From assembly GCF_036898095.1 (NCBI RefSeq), contig NC_090729.1, positions 152,984,830 through 153,048,829 on the forward strand: a DNA stretch of 64,000 nucleotides, in the 5' to 3' direction. Made by a program: the position numbers and the translations under genes. This stretch comes from Palaemon carinicauda (lineage: Eukaryota; Arthropoda; Malacostraca; Decapoda; Palaemonidae). The stretch's first letter is position 1. Each line of letters begins with the position of its first letter. Below, piece by piece: positions 1-12,340 of this stretch. The notes beneath the pieces were generated by a model, which was not told the origin of the DNA, did not search any database, and saw only the letters and a list, made by a program, of their open reading frames with translations.

Positions 1-586
1 AGTGCTTTATTCTCCGGCGAAAGAAATGCGCGATTTTTCTTTATACTTTTGTATAATTAGTATGATGAATGTCTAGAAATACGAGTGATTGTTATTTTAC
101 TAATTTTTTATACCATTGCAATAGTTGATTGGTAAGTCAGTTTTGTTAGTATAAGTTACGTTACTTGCATTTCAGTGGAAGTGGATAATGGTACGTTTTG
201 TGATGGTGCAAGTAAATTTTTGCTAAGGTATTTGCGCCATTACAAGGTATTATTTGTGAATTATTTATTTATCAGCTCATTGCCTATTGGTCGCTTATTT
301 ATTCCGCAGAGCAAGTGTGTTTTTGTTCCCTATTTATATGTATAAGAAAGTGCTTATTTACGTGAACCATGTGATAGAGAAATTTATCCTTGTTCCTCAA
401 TTACTTTTTGCAAAGCTAAAAGTTCGCTCCTGATTGATGGGGTTTATAGAAAAGGTACTTAGTAGTAATTTATTTGCCAGAAAAGGGTCCTTTGGTACGT
501 TATTTATATGTCATTTCAATATCATACGGAAATAGGCAATAGTTATATATCTAAAAATGCTAAGGTTATAAGTCTTTTTATACGTT

Positions 587-590
<4 letters not shown>

Positions 591-634
<44 letters not shown>

Positions 635-652
635 CCCGGGGGGGGGGGGGGG
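591..652. repeat. (AG)n followed by 15-G run
   Basis: An AG tract at 591-632 is followed by TCCC and 15 consecutive G at 638-652, a potential G-quadruplex-forming or replication-slippage site. Confidence 0.95.
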
Positions 653-784
653 TGAGCATACTTCACAAATTGATTGGGAGGGGTTCTTTCATAACAATTA
701 ACGTTCGTCTCTGTAAAAGAAAAAAAAGATGACAGAGAATATATCATTCCCAAGAAGCTTTCCCCCTCCTCGTCCACCTACCCC

Positions 785-786
<2 letters not shown>

Positions 787-847
<61 letters not shown>
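787..847. repeat. (CT)n microsatellite
   Basis: Uninterrupted CT tract of about 60 bp, on the opposite strand sense from the AG tract 150 bp upstream. Confidence 0.95.
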
Positions 848-851
<4 letters not shown>

Positions 852-1310
852 TGCCTCCACCAGACCCTCCTGTCCTAACTTCTAGAGCCCCTTGCTTTCT
901 TGAACGTTTTAAAGAAACCCAATTGATTTAAATTCAAATTCAATTTGTTTCTCTCCTGGGATTATTCTCGTGTCAGTTATCGTTTTTTTATCTTCATTTT
1001 ATAAGATGTTTTTTGTGCAAATTTGTTGTTCTTATGTCTTTAGTTTATTTTTATATTTATCATAGGGCCTTTTTAGTCTATAGTCCGAGTTTGGAAATCT
1101 GATTCCCATAGTATAAACTGCGGTCATCAACGTTGAAAAAAAAAGATATATCTCTTTATATTCTAGGTATGAGAAAATTATACATTACTGTCCTATTAGT
1201 TAGTTTTAAGGATACATTCCTCATATAATAATAGAAAGCGGTTGATATCAAGTGTATGATGATAACGATTTTCAATGCTCTAAAATGAGGTAAAATTGAC
1301 CTTGTCCTTC

Positions 1311-1314
<4 letters not shown>

Positions 1315-1363
<49 letters not shown>
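1315..1363. repeat. (AG)n microsatellite
   Basis: Uninterrupted AG tract of about 48 bp. Confidence 0.95.
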
Positions 1364-1732
1364 CTTGAATTAGAAGCATACTCTTCAAAAACAGAATTGT
1401 TGAAGAGGATCTTTTAACTGAAGATTTGATAAAAAATAAATTACACAATAACGTTGATATTGTTCAGTAAAATCCAACATTTAATTCTGGTTTGCCCCAG
1501 AATAAACGCAGACTTAAATAAGCTTACTGATTTGTGTGAATTCTGTCTCGCAGGAAGTAATCTCTATAATAATGATTTATGAAGGATATCGAGAAATGTG
1601 CAGTGGATCCTGTCTTCCTCTGTTGTGGACCTCATTAGTGAAAGAGGTGTACTATTCAAGTGGTGGAAACGCTGTGCGACCTCTTTCAATTCTACTTATT
1701 GAAACCTTGCGCGTTCTCGTGATGTTGCATAT

Positions 1733-1735
1733 ACA

Positions 1736-1820
<85 letters not shown>

Positions 1821-1825
1821 ATAAC

Positions 1826-1863
<38 letters not shown>

Positions 1864-1871
1864 ACATACAC

Positions 1872-1910
<39 letters not shown>

Positions 1911-1989
1911 TGTACAGTGTATACTGTATTCTTATGTATATGTAAACACATATGTGTATGTTTGTGTGCATATGTATATGTAAATATTT

Positions 1990-2029
<40 letters not shown>

Positions 2030-2040
2030 TTCTATATATA
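1733..2040. repeat. Compound (TA)n cluster
   Basis: Four TA blocks are separated by short ACTGCATA/ACTGTACA-type spacers, with a final block near 1996-2025. The tyrosine/isoleucine open frames over it are repeat artefacts. Confidence 0.95.
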
Positions 2041-2305
2041 TTTATATGTATCCTGCATATATATTACACATGAATTACACCTTTGCCTCTGGAAGTTATG
2101 GCATCAAAGGGTACAGCTTTCAAACTGTTCATCAGGTCTCAAGGGTAACTCTCCTTGGTCTGACATAATTTTCCAGGATATCAGCAGATACTGGTAGTCA
2201 TTAACACCTAGTTAAATTGATGGTCGTCAGCCCAATTCATGATATACCAAACATGAGCCAAATGATATACCAACTAGTCATGTATCAACAATAGTGGAGT
2301 GTAGA

Positions 2306-2471
2306 GATAGATAGATAGATAGATAATTCTCTAATTAGATCAACAGGGACACTTGTATATTTGAGGAAACGGGTTCAGTGTTTTTTTGTCCTGAGCTAGG
2401 ATTGATATTGGGACTGGATGCTGAAGTGATGCAGGTAACCAATGGATCCCAGTTACTGCACACTTACACAC

Positions 2472-2531
<60 letters not shown>
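2306..2531. repeat. GATA and (TA)n microsatellites
   Basis: A short ATAG tetranucleotide run lies at 2306-2325 and a pure TA tract at 2476-2531, followed by GT-rich sequence. Confidence 0.9.
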
Positions 2532-2535
<4 letters not shown>

Positions 2536-3374
2536 GTGTGTGTTTGTGTGTGTAAATATATATGCATCTTTCTCTTTCCCGTCACATGAAAGACCTCCAT
2601 TAGACCACCCATTGTTCCGGCCTTTTTATATTCTGATACCGGCACTCTTGGCATATGGTTCTACCCCTCTTAACCTTCTTCAGAGAAGGATATGGTGTAT
2701 TTTTGGCCGTTTATGAAGCTTTTAATGACAATCTCGGGAAAAAAAAGTGTCGAGAAGAGGATTTTCTTTTTCGAAAGCAATTTTCTTTTATCTTTTTTAT
2801 GTCGTGTATATTTTTTCCAATGAACTTTGTTTATTGAAAGTTCTGGATTTGAAAATTTGGAAATTTAAGTTATTTGTATCTTAATTGGGAAAATAAAGAA
2901 GCAGTGCGATTGATGTATCATGGAAGCAAGTACAGCTGGACACAGGAATTCTCGACACACCTCGCTGTAAGGAATTGTACCTTGTCCCACCTATACTGTA
3001 CAGCGATTAGCCAAATAGATAGTGTAGTTGAGAGGTGGCACAGGAGGTGGGCGGGGCTGCACAAAGGAACTCACAGCACATTAAGGGTGTGAAAGGGTGG
3101 ACTTCCTCAGAGCAAGGTGTGCCAAGAATTTCTATGTCCAACTGTACATGTTTATATTCTTGCTTCATGCGCTATTGGATTAATTCTTATTTATTGAAAA
3201 TATGAAAATTTGGATACATTGTTTTTTATACGTCTTCACAAAAAACATGATATGTAATTTTACGAAAAATTATGGTTAATAATAGAGAGCGGCAACTTCG
3301 CGGAAGATTTTTGTAGTTTTTCTTTACTCTTAATTTCATTATATACTGTAAGAAATGGAGTATTTTTTCTACAA

Positions 3375-3377
<3 letters not shown>

Positions 3378-3450
<73 letters not shown>
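3378..3450. repeat. (CT)n microsatellite
   Basis: Pure CT tract of about 72 bp. It produces Ser-Leu open frames on + and Glu-Arg frames on -. Confidence 0.95.
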
Positions 3451-3453
<3 letters not shown>

Positions 3454-4178
3454 CATATTTATAAACATTACCCCAAATATGAATACCATTGCCACACTTA
3501 TCCTATATACAACCGAAATTACCTTTTAATCAATAAAAATCCCTATTTTACTTTGAATACGCTTTTCCCAGAAACCTCGAAATCACAAGGGAAATTTTCC
3601 AAGAAACTCTCCTTCTTAAGTGAGATTTAAACATACCCTTTGGTATAACAATATGGTTAGCGCTTCACAAAATGTAAGAATCTTGAAAGTTCTCATTTTC
3701 AACGAATTCCTGTCTGGTACACTCACTGGTGTGTTCTTAATTATATCTCCTCTTGGATTTTTTTTTTTACGTTTCTTCTCCGATAACAAGTTTCCTGATT
3801 GGACGGAAAAAGTTGAGTCAAAGTTGCAATCGAGACAACGCTCAGGACTTTATTGGCGTTCCTCTGATTCTACTTTTTTAATGTGGGTGGGGTCATGGAT
3901 GTCCTTAATGAATTTTCTTGCTGTAATCACTTTCATCCATCATCCTTTCGTGGAATAATTGTTTGATGACAAGAGGAGGAGGAAGAGCATTGCGACAAAG
4001 AATAAAATTGAAGATGGGCCTGATGACTTGACGAATTTCATGTGATTATGGACATTAGGTTAAACTAGATACATCTGAGACTAATGTTTCAAATATTGTG
4101 CCTTAGACAGTCGATGCAAATTCAAACGCATATATAAACATATATGTATATACAGTATACATGAACACTCACATAGAT

Positions 4179-4258
<80 letters not shown>
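4179..4258. repeat. (TA)n(TG)n compound microsatellite
   Basis: A TA block at about 4181-4226 switches directly to TG at 4227-4257, then to a TTG-rich stretch. Confidence 0.95.
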
Positions 4259-6041
4259 TGTCTGTGTGTCCTGTTGTTGTTTTTGTTGTTGTTGTGTATA
4301 TAAGTATATGCTTAAATATATATTTTGTGTGAGACAAAATGTTGAGAAATGCAAGCAATGTAAGTTCATCCTCAAACAGTGTTGGAATTTCCTAGGTTAC
4401 TATATGATAAAATATATGGAATGTGTTTGCGCCTAATCCATATGAGATTGCAGTTCACGGAGGAAAAAGAAGCAATTTGGTATTGAACAACAGATAGACA
4501 GAAATCGAATGTATCGGGCATATAGTGGAATTACTTGAATTCTCGATAAATCAAATTTATGACTTGGGAGAAATTCATACATAAATTAGTTATGAAACTG
4601 ATTAAGAAGTCTTTATCATATCGCTTAAATGAGGAAGTAAGCAGATATTTTACAAACAATAACGTTGATTTAGGATTAATAAAATTAAGATTAGGATTGA
4701 TAATTATTTCTCGTTTGTAACCAAGACTGCATGATTAGAAGCATCCGAATCAGGGAAGATATTCTCTGGACACCTTCCGGATACTTGACTTTCTTCAAGG
4801 TCAAAAGTCTCACAGGTGATTCGAAAGCGAGTCAGGAGGCGATAGACGAAGTTCCGATGAAGCTTCCTAGGAGCGAAAAGATGGCGCCAGTGCAGTGGTG
4901 TGATGTGTTTGCCCTCTCTCGGAACAGGTGAAAGGCTCAAGTTGTTTTGCCCATCTTCGGCTATCCTTTGTATGGAATACAGAGGCTATTTTACTGGTTG
5001 GTTTTATCAGTTTCTTAACAGATTTATTCGAGAATTAAAGAACGGATTTTAGTTTACGGGTTCGTCTTATCAGTTTGTTAGCAATCTTTTGTGAGAATTA
5101 AAGGGCGGATCAATAGGATTTATTTTATTTTCTTTTATAGAAATTCTCTATTTTCTAAGGAATGTGACATAAGACGGTGTTGTGGACCCCTTTTTCGATC
5201 GAATTGATATTTGAAATATTTGTAACATTCTCGATTTACCTGTCAGTCTGCTTCTTACTTCGTTTGCCTTTTATAAATGAAGAATGTCATTCCATTTGGA
5301 AGGAAAGGCAAATCAACAACGTTATATCTGGCCGTTATCTTTGTTGTTGCTACCGTTACAGATTCCCTTGCAACAGAGACTGCTTTCATTATCGTTCTCT
5401 TTGTTTGTTTTCGTTCTCCCTCTTCTTCCCTACTAGAAGAAGAGAAGAATGATTTTTTTTTCGGGGAAAGGGGAGCAGGCGAAATAAGGGAGGGGGTTAG
5501 GGGGAGGGTCGCTTGCCAGCCTATCTCGGGCTACGATATCGATCCAAGCGCTTCTAGCTCTTCCTCTGTGACCGCCCCAGGACCTCGCACTATGGCCCGT
5601 ATTCTATACCCTTACATCTTCTATAAAAAATAAAAACTCCGTATTCTCTGATCCCCTACAAACTCTAAGCCGTAGCATTTTCCTTCCTACCTTCCGTAAA
5701 TCCTTATTCTATGACCAATTGTATTGCATTATGGTAGATCCTCTTTTCAAAGTTCGTAGCGCCTTAATTTCACATATTTTATTCAGTACTTACCAGCCCC
5801 ACTCACTTCATGGCTCCTTTCTACATTCTATAGATTGCGTACTACGTTCCTCATCACACTAATTTCCTGACGTAAGCCCATTCGTATTTCAAACCTTGTA
5901 TAAACGTCACTACAATGCGTCAACCATTCTATTTCGTTAAGATAAACCATAGATGTATTCCTACCATATTTATATACCTTATTAATGTTTATTACTACGT
6001 ACCTTGTTCACCGCTCGTAGTTCCTAGTGCATTCCAAGATT

Positions 6042-6128
6042 GTACAGTTGTCTTCATTAACTCCGGCACATTTCATGGGAAGCAAAAGAGACGTTTGTGT
6101 ACTGGAATTAATGAAGCCAACTGTCCAT
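6042..6128. mobile_element. Short palindromic hairpin element, copy 1
   Basis: The sequence opens GTACAGTTG and closes CCAACTGTCC. The interior arms TTCATTAACTCCGG and CTGGAATTAATGAA pair. Spacing and arms match the second copy about 790 bp downstream in the same orientation. It is a small foldback element with no coding capacity, and its family is unknown to me. Confidence 0.7.
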
Positions 6129-6352
6129 GTATTTAATTTCATAATTCGCTTCCGATGAGCTACATTTTTACTGTTGAAATTCCCTGCTATTTCAGTATTG
6201 CTAATGTTTTACATTTTTATTGATTTTTCATTCAATTTTTTTTTCTTTATATTTCACCTCGGCTTTCCGTATTTAGTCCATTTCATGATAGTCCTATTAC
6301 CATTCTACCGTTTATTCAACAGTAAATTTCTCTTCTACTACCTCTCATTTAT

Positions 6353-6356
<4 letters not shown>

Positions 6357-6415
<59 letters not shown>

Positions 6416-6507
6416 AATTGTAATCCCATTAGTCAAAATTGCTCTTCCCAGTACTAATAGAGTTAATTACTCCCCCATTTACTCTCAATCATCCTAACAC
6501 AATAGTT

Positions 6508-6580
<73 letters not shown>
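6357..6580. repeat. Two (CT)n tracts
   Basis: Pure CT tracts at 6357-6411 and 6510-6580 are separated by about 100 bp of unique sequence. Confidence 0.95.
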
Positions 6581-6583
<3 letters not shown>

Positions 6584-6831
6584 GTGACAGGTCTGTCACA
6601 CGCACGCAAAAACCATAACAAGTAAGGCCATGCTCCTTTCCTAATGCGAGGTTGTTAGTATGAAATGAAACCCCTGTGAATAATGGGTTTTCCACTCAAG
6701 TTGAGTGAGCGCAATTACCATTGGGAGGTTCGTAGAAGACTATACTGTACAATACAGTAATCCGTTCAGAGTTCTAGAGATGTATTTTGGTTCAAGAGGA
6801 AAAGAACTTAGTGGTGTTGAAGGTGTTGGAG

Positions 6832-6914
6832 GTACAGTTGGCTTCATTAATTCCGGTACACGTCACGCGAAGCTAAGAAGACGTTAGTGTACCGGAATTA
6901 AAGCCAACTGTACA
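6832..6914. mobile_element. Short palindromic hairpin element, copy 2
   Basis: It opens GTACAGTTGGCTTCATTAAT and closes with the near reverse complement AAAGCCAACTGTAC. TTCCGGTACAC pairs with GTGTACCGGAA around a loop of about 30 bases. A long T run follows immediately (from 6916). It is better preserved than copy 1. Confidence 0.8.
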
Positions 6915-7335
6915 CTTTTTTTTTTTTTTTTTTTAGTGGATTTGTTCTTTAAAATCATGTTGGAAGTGTATGATTATTGATTTTCGATGAGAAGAATCCA
7001 CTACTTGTGTTGGCGAAACAGGAAGTTCGACTGTTGTCAAACTTGAGTTCATAATAGAATTCCAGGTGAGAGGAATACTGTAATCATGTTGGATATGATT
7101 GGTAGGCTTTTAGTATTTACAGGTGATATACTGATGTCAAGATTTTGATACTGATTAATAATTTTAGCAAAAAACAATGAGCTTTAATCGTTTTAAAAAT
7201 ACATTTAGGATCAGGAGTTGGTGTGTGTTCAGTACTGTGATATTACATATGTACGGCGGCTCAAGCTAAGAAATTATTAGGTGTGTTGACAGGGGGAAAT
7301 GGACTCTGCTAATGGTGACTAGATTTAGGCAGGGA

Positions 7336-7454
7336 AGTGTTGGGGGTATTCTTTGTTGTAGGTAAAGTTGCAATGCAGTTACGTTTGATGTTTTCTTTGA
7401 GGTATTCTTTACTTTAGGAAAAAGATGCTGTAATGCAGTTGCTTTTGATGTTTC
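7336..7454 (+). repeat. Imperfect 65-bp tandem duplication
   Basis: Two adjacent copies begin GGTATTCTTT, contain AATGCAGTT, and end TTTGATGTTT, at 7336-7390 and 7401-7454. Confidence 0.7.
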
Positions 7455-7864
7455 CGAATTGTACACAGGGTCAGACAACGGCGTTAGTCGCGTTGAAGAT
7501 GCATTTTGCTTCACCGTAAGTAGCCTACTGATAATTTTCAGATAATGGCTTTAGATTTATTCGAAGAAGCAAAAGATTTCAACCTTGGTGGAGGATTTCT
7601 TTATGGATTTTCTGTAGAGAAAAAAAAATGCAGATCGAACGATGGATTTTGTAATGAATTTAGGTTTAGAAGACTGTGCACTTAAAGAACGTATTATTGT
7701 AATATGAAGACATTTCTTGGCGGTGATGTTGATTTATACCAATAAAGAATTGTGGCAGGAGACATTTTCACTTGGGAGAAATGGACACGATGTTTGTATT
7801 ACTTTTTTAAATGAATTTTAGGAGCATTAGATTTACATCAAAATGTTACATGACAAACAAACCA

Positions 7865-7865
<1 letters not shown>

Positions 7866-7915
<50 letters not shown>

Positions 7916-7940
7916 CATTAAGGCTGGTTCCAATTTACTT

Positions 7941-7998
<58 letters not shown>
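7866..7998. repeat. Paired (CT)n tracts
   Basis: CT tracts at 7866-7911 and 7944-7998. Each is followed by a similar CAT(A/C)TCATCACTAAGG-like flank (CATATCATTAAGGCTGG and CATCTCATCACTAAGGTTGG), so the unit of tract plus flank appears duplicated. Confidence 0.8.
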
Positions 7999-8001
<3 letters not shown>

Positions 8002-8235
8002 TCATCACTAAGGTTGGATTAATTTTTCTTTAAAGAATTGAATTATCTGTTTTGACTAAAAGAGAGAAAAGAATCTTAAAATTGAAAATTTGTAATCATT
8101 AGATTGTGGGGTAATTTTTCATCATTAATTAATGATAATCAATAGGGTGACTAATTGATAACTCTATTGATTCGCGGAACCCATTAAGATCGCGGGGTTC
8201 TAGACGTTACATTTTGTGAGTTCATATCCTCGGAC

Positions 8236-8289
8236 ATACACACACACACATACACACAAACATATATATGTATGTATGTATATATGTAT

Positions 8290-8334
<45 letters not shown>

Positions 8335-8474
8335 GTGTGTACGTATATATATACAACACCAACAAATGCAGTCGTTCTATTCCACTGCAGGACAAGGGCC
8401 TTAGACGTGTGATTTCATGTCTGGTGTTTGGTAATGGTGGGAGATTTTTGTCTGGTCGCTCACAGTAAACCAAC

Positions 8475-8562
<88 letters not shown>

Positions 8563-8588
8563 ATATCTAAATATGCATACATATATAA

Positions 8589-8628
<40 letters not shown>

Positions 8629-8673
8629 GTATATATATATATATGTGTGTGTGTGCTTAGACTGATAGGTTGA

Positions 8674-8742
<69 letters not shown>
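8236..8742. repeat. CA/TA microsatellite cluster
   Basis: CA then TA tracts near 8236-8330, CA at 8479-8509 running into TA to 8555, then further TA blocks at about 8590-8643 and 8679-8742. Confidence 0.9.
8345..8480 (+). repeat. Dispersed repeat, copy 1, ending in (CA)n(TA)n
   Basis: Shares ordered blocks with 55205-55376: CAACAAATGCAG, CCACTGCAGG, a GGCCTTAGAC/GGCCTCAGAC block, TGGTGGGAGA, GTCGCTCACAG. Both copies run into CA then TA microsatellites, suggesting one SINE-like family whose 3' end seeds the microsatellite. This copy is shorter and lacks part of the middle. Confidence 0.7.
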
Positions 8743-8746
<4 letters not shown>

Positions 8747-8982
8747 TGATAATTTCAAATGAGTAAAATCCCCTCAAATTTGTTGAATATGCGCCATATG
8801 ATTTTATAGTGATATATTCGTGGTCATTTCACTACCAATTTACAATGAGAAAATACAGATAATTTAGAGTAATTTCATATTTTACACTTTATTTATTCTT
8901 TTTATTTTTCAGGAAGCCCATCATAACATATCTATTCAAAATTGATTAAAGCAATTACACAATTCTTTCTTCAAGAAATTTG

Positions 8983-9267
8983 TGGTATCAGTGTTCAAAA
9001 ATAAGTAATTATTATAATTCCAAAATGGACAACATTCTAATATTACTACTTACCACAGAAATAACAAGAGTAAAAACTGATAAAAAACTACATCATAGCT
9101 ATCACATAAAACAATATCTAACGTATGGCATCATTGTTCAAAAATGGATAATTATTATAATAAGAAACAAGACAGCATTCTAATATTACTCCCTATCACA
9201 GAAATAACTAAAGAGTGAAATCAGACAAAAATACTACATAGCTATCACATAAAGCAATATCTAATGT
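8983..9267 (+). repeat. About 144-bp tandem duplication
   Basis: Copies at about 8983-9126 and 9127-9267 share GTTCAAAAAT, AATTATTATAAT, CATTCTAATATTACT, the CACAGAAATAAC block and the AGCTATCACATAAA block in the same order, with scattered mismatches. Confidence 0.85.
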
Positions 9268-9419
9268 GAAACTCCAAGAATTTGGGCTGCATCGGCAAAT
9301 ATACGAGTGGACTGCTTAATGCAAGGACACTCGCACTCCTTTTTCATTTGCCCGAGTCTTTTTGCACTTCGCTTTACGTACTTTCATCATCCATTAGAAG
9401 CAAGAGTTTCTTTGTCCTT

Positions 9420-9470
<51 letters not shown>
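9420..9470. repeat. (CT)n microsatellite
   Basis: Pure CT tract of about 50 bp. Confidence 0.95.
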
Positions 9471-9471
<1 letters not shown>

Positions 9472-9708
9472 GAGACACATAAATATCGTGTTTATGAGGT
9501 TACTCTACGTAAGACTTGCGTGCGAGGATATTCATGTGCATACTTACTCGCACACATTTGCAGACAGACAGGGCAACTTGAAAGTTTACAAACGTATAAA
9601 GCCTGTATGTGTGTGTTCTAAGAAGATTTTAAATTAATTCTCCTATGTACTAATGGACTCATATTCCTACTGTGCACTTTTATATATGTGTCTTAGGTGA
9701 ATGGAACC

Positions 9709-9712
9709 ACAC

Positions 9713-9767
<55 letters not shown>
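9709..9767. repeat. (CA)n(TA)n microsatellite
   Basis: CA tract switching to TA near 9753. Confidence 0.95.
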
Positions 9768-9966
9768 ATCACACTGGTTAGTACACATTCCAACGAAACT
9801 TTTTACCGTGACTGGGAATATACATTAGGTAAATGAAGGTGAATCGGGAACGTGATGATGCAAATAACGACAAAGGTAAAAAATGTATATTACCTGTAGT
9901 AGAGTTGTTAGTCAAGTTTTTTTTTTCAAGATGAAGAGGGAGAGAATAGCGAGATAAAAAAAAGAA

Positions 9967-10377
9967 ATGAAAAATGTTGCTGTAGTTAGTTCTAATAGCC
10001 CAGCTTTCTCCATCATAAGGCTCAAAACTACACAGTATTCTAGATGTTTTATTCCAGCTGTGACCAAGTTTTGTAATGATCTTCCTAATCGGGTAGTCGA
10101 ATCAGTAGAACTTCAAAAGTTCAAAGTTGCAGCAAATGTTTTTATGTTGAACAGACTGACTTAAGTCTTTTTATAGTTTATATATGACATATCTGTTTTG
10201 ACGTTGTTACTGTTTGTAAAGGGGTTTATTGTTAATTTGTTCTCATCATTTATTTATGTCCTTATTTCCTTTCCTCACTGGGCTATTTTTCCTTGTTGGA
10301 GCCCTTGGGCTTATATCATCTTGCTTTTCTAACTAGGATTGTAGCTTGGCTAATAATAATAATAATAATAATAATAA
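9967..10377 (+). mobile_element. 5'-truncated non-LTR retrotransposon 3' end with (TAA)n tail, copy 1
   Basis: The last about 65 codons of a reverse-transcriptase ORF are open (9967-10164). They contain SRCFIPAVTKFCNDLPNRVV and a closing FKVAANVF, the pattern seen at the C-terminus of CR1/Jockey-like LINE polyproteins (aromatic, then NDLP, then FK). A 3' UTR follows with CCTCACTGGGCTATTTTTCC, GAGCCCTTGGGCTTAT and TTGTAGCTTGGCTAA, then a (TAA)n tail at 10350-10377. Confidence 0.8.
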
Positions 10378-10612
10378 CCGGCGAGGATGGTAATATCTTC
10401 CACGAAAGACTGATGTCTTACATGCATCTTATTTTATTCATCTCAGTTGCTTTACAATAACATGAGACCTTGTTACCTTACGTGGAATTTTGATTGTTCG
10501 ATAAGTTGAGTTCCAGTTAGAGATCAATGATATCTTACGTGGATTATTTAAGAGTTGGGTGATTTGCTAGTGTTTCCGGGTGTTCAATTCATGTGATAGT
10601 TAATGAATCCAG

Positions 10613-10902
10613 TTGTCGAATGATCTTCCTAATCAGGTCGGTGAATCGGTGGAACTTCAAAAGTTCAAACTTGCAGCGAATGTTTTAAGGTTGAATAGGC
10701 TGACACAAGTAATTTTTATAGTTAATTATAAAATATCTATTTTAATATTGTTATTGTTCTTGAACTATTTTATTTTAATTGTTCATAAATTCTCTTATAG
10801 TTTATTTATTTCCTTATTTCCTTTCCTCACTGGGCTATTTTTTTCTGTTAGAGCCCGTGGACTTACAGCATCCTGCTTTTGCAAAAAGGGTTGCAGCTTA
10901 GC

Positions 10903-10966
<64 letters not shown>
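10613..10966 (+). mobile_element. Non-LTR retrotransposon 3' end with (TAA)n tail, copy 2
   Basis: Starts further 3' than copy 1 (at the NDLPNQV codons) and repeats the same UTR: CCTCACTGGGCTATTTTT, GAGCCCGTGGACTTA, TTGCAGCTTAGCTAA. It ends in a TAA tract of about 64 bp at 10903-10966. Same orientation as copy 1 and about 650 bp away. The apparent poly-Asn protein here is the tail. Confidence 0.82.
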
Positions 10967-11039
10967 TTACGGATATTCACTTGAGTTGAGCAGCATAAGA
11001 TAAGAGACGGATGCATTTCTTGAAATTCCAAATGTTCGC

Positions 11040-11740
11040 TTGGAATTGATGTGTGAGAGAAAGTACAAGGGATGGATGGGGGAAACTCCTAAAAATGGAT
11101 GAGAAAAAGTCAAAGAAATGGATAAGAGAAAATTCAAAAGATGGATGTGAGGAAGCCCAAGAAATCAGTAAGAGAAAGTCCAAGAGATGGATGAGTGAGA
11201 CCTTAAGAGATACATAAGAGAAAGTCTAAGAAATGGATGAGAGAAAATCTGAGAGATGGGTGATGGTAACTCCATGAAATGGATGATATAAATTTAACAA
11301 GATGTGAGAGATGAAAGAGAGTCTAAGAAAGGGATGAGAGAAAGTCCAAGAAATTAATGAGAGACAGTCCAAGAGATGGATGAGTGAAAGCTCAAGAGAT
11401 GGATGAGAGAAAGTCCCAGAAATGGATGAGAGAAAGTCCAAGAGATGGGTGAGGGAACTTCATGAGATGAATGAGAGAAAGTTAAAGATATGGAGGCTAA
11501 AAAGCCAAACAAAAATATATGAGAGTCCAAGAGATTAATGAGAGACAGACCAACAGACGGGTGAAGAAAACTCCACGAGATAGATGAGAGAATGGAGAAG
11601 AGGTAGATGAGAGAAATTAAAAGAAATTGATAAGGGAAGTTCAAGAAATCGATAAAAGAAAGTCTCAAAGGTGGACGAAAAAACGTCCAAGAGAACGAAG
11701 AGAGAATAAGATATGGATGAGGGAAAGTAGTCGGAGATGT
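11040..11740. repeat. Degenerate 24-bp minisatellite
   Basis: About 29 diverged units built around AAGTCCAAGAGATGGATGAG, with a period of about 24 bp. Because 24 is divisible by three, minus-strand frames stay open (8-residue repeats of the SLIHLLDF/SFSHPFLG type, up to 137 codons at 11354-11767). These frames are repeat products, not recognisable protein. Confidence 0.85.
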
Positions 11741-12100
11741 GAAAGAAAGTTTCAAGTTTGTGGCCAAGTAAAGTCTAGCCCTCGTTGTTTACTACATATT
11801 TCAGTCTAGTCTAAGATTTTTTGTAAGTCTCAGACTCAAGAGTTAACTGGTTTCACCAATCTTTTAATATAATTAACTTCCATAATTTGGAAATCTGTTC
11901 ATTATGCTTTCCATGCCACGAATCATGCCTTTCTTAACGAAAGTCTGCCATCTTCCGAGTGGTGAAGACCAATATACCAATTCTTTCGGAGTCAAGTTCG
12001 TCTTGGGTTTTGGGTCTCCATGTTTGTATCTATCTCTGCAGCATTAGTAAAAAGGTAGAAGAATTGGAATAAATCCCAGTTTATTGCCGACGCCAACGTG

Positions 12101-12340
12101 CACAGTTAAAAATTTGCCTTAAAAAACTGTAAATATCTGGCAACATTTATTCCAGGATTTTTATCGTTTTAAAAACGGATAAATTGACGTAAAGGAGTGG
12201 TATTACGGTCACCAACCAGTAAAAGATAATAACGAAGGAAGGTAAAATTACGGTCGTCTGTATTTTACTGAAATACGGTTAAGAACAGTATATTTTTACG
12301 GAGAATTCCCGATTAAAATTACGGTTTTTTTCTAACAGTG
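12101..12340. mobile_element. 240-bp terminal-inverted-repeat element (non-autonomous)
   Basis: The left end CACAGTTAAAAA and the reverse complement of the right end, CACTGTTAGAAAAA, form imperfect terminal inverted repeats. The interior repeats the motif TTACGG several times and has no coding capacity. I infer a non-autonomous DNA transposon; no target-site duplication is obvious, so the superfamily is open. Confidence 0.55.

Noticed and set aside
1536..2716. Tyr-Ile repeat proteins over TA tracts (also at 8216, 16207, 18508, 25795, 46456, 55246, 56200)
   Set aside because: TA microsatellite translations present on both strands.
3226..3630. Ser-Leu and Glu-Arg repeat proteins over CT tracts (also at 511, 6174, 6489, 9282, 14855)
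   Set aside because: Pure dinucleotide microsatellite translations.
5177..5633. Open frames of 91 and 118 codons with hydrophobic segments
   Set aside because: No recognisable domain, no splice evidence, and two overlapping frames compete; not supported as a gene.
10613..10984. Protein with poly-asparagine tract
   Set aside because: The asparagine run is the TAA tail of a LINE insertion; the rest is its UTR.
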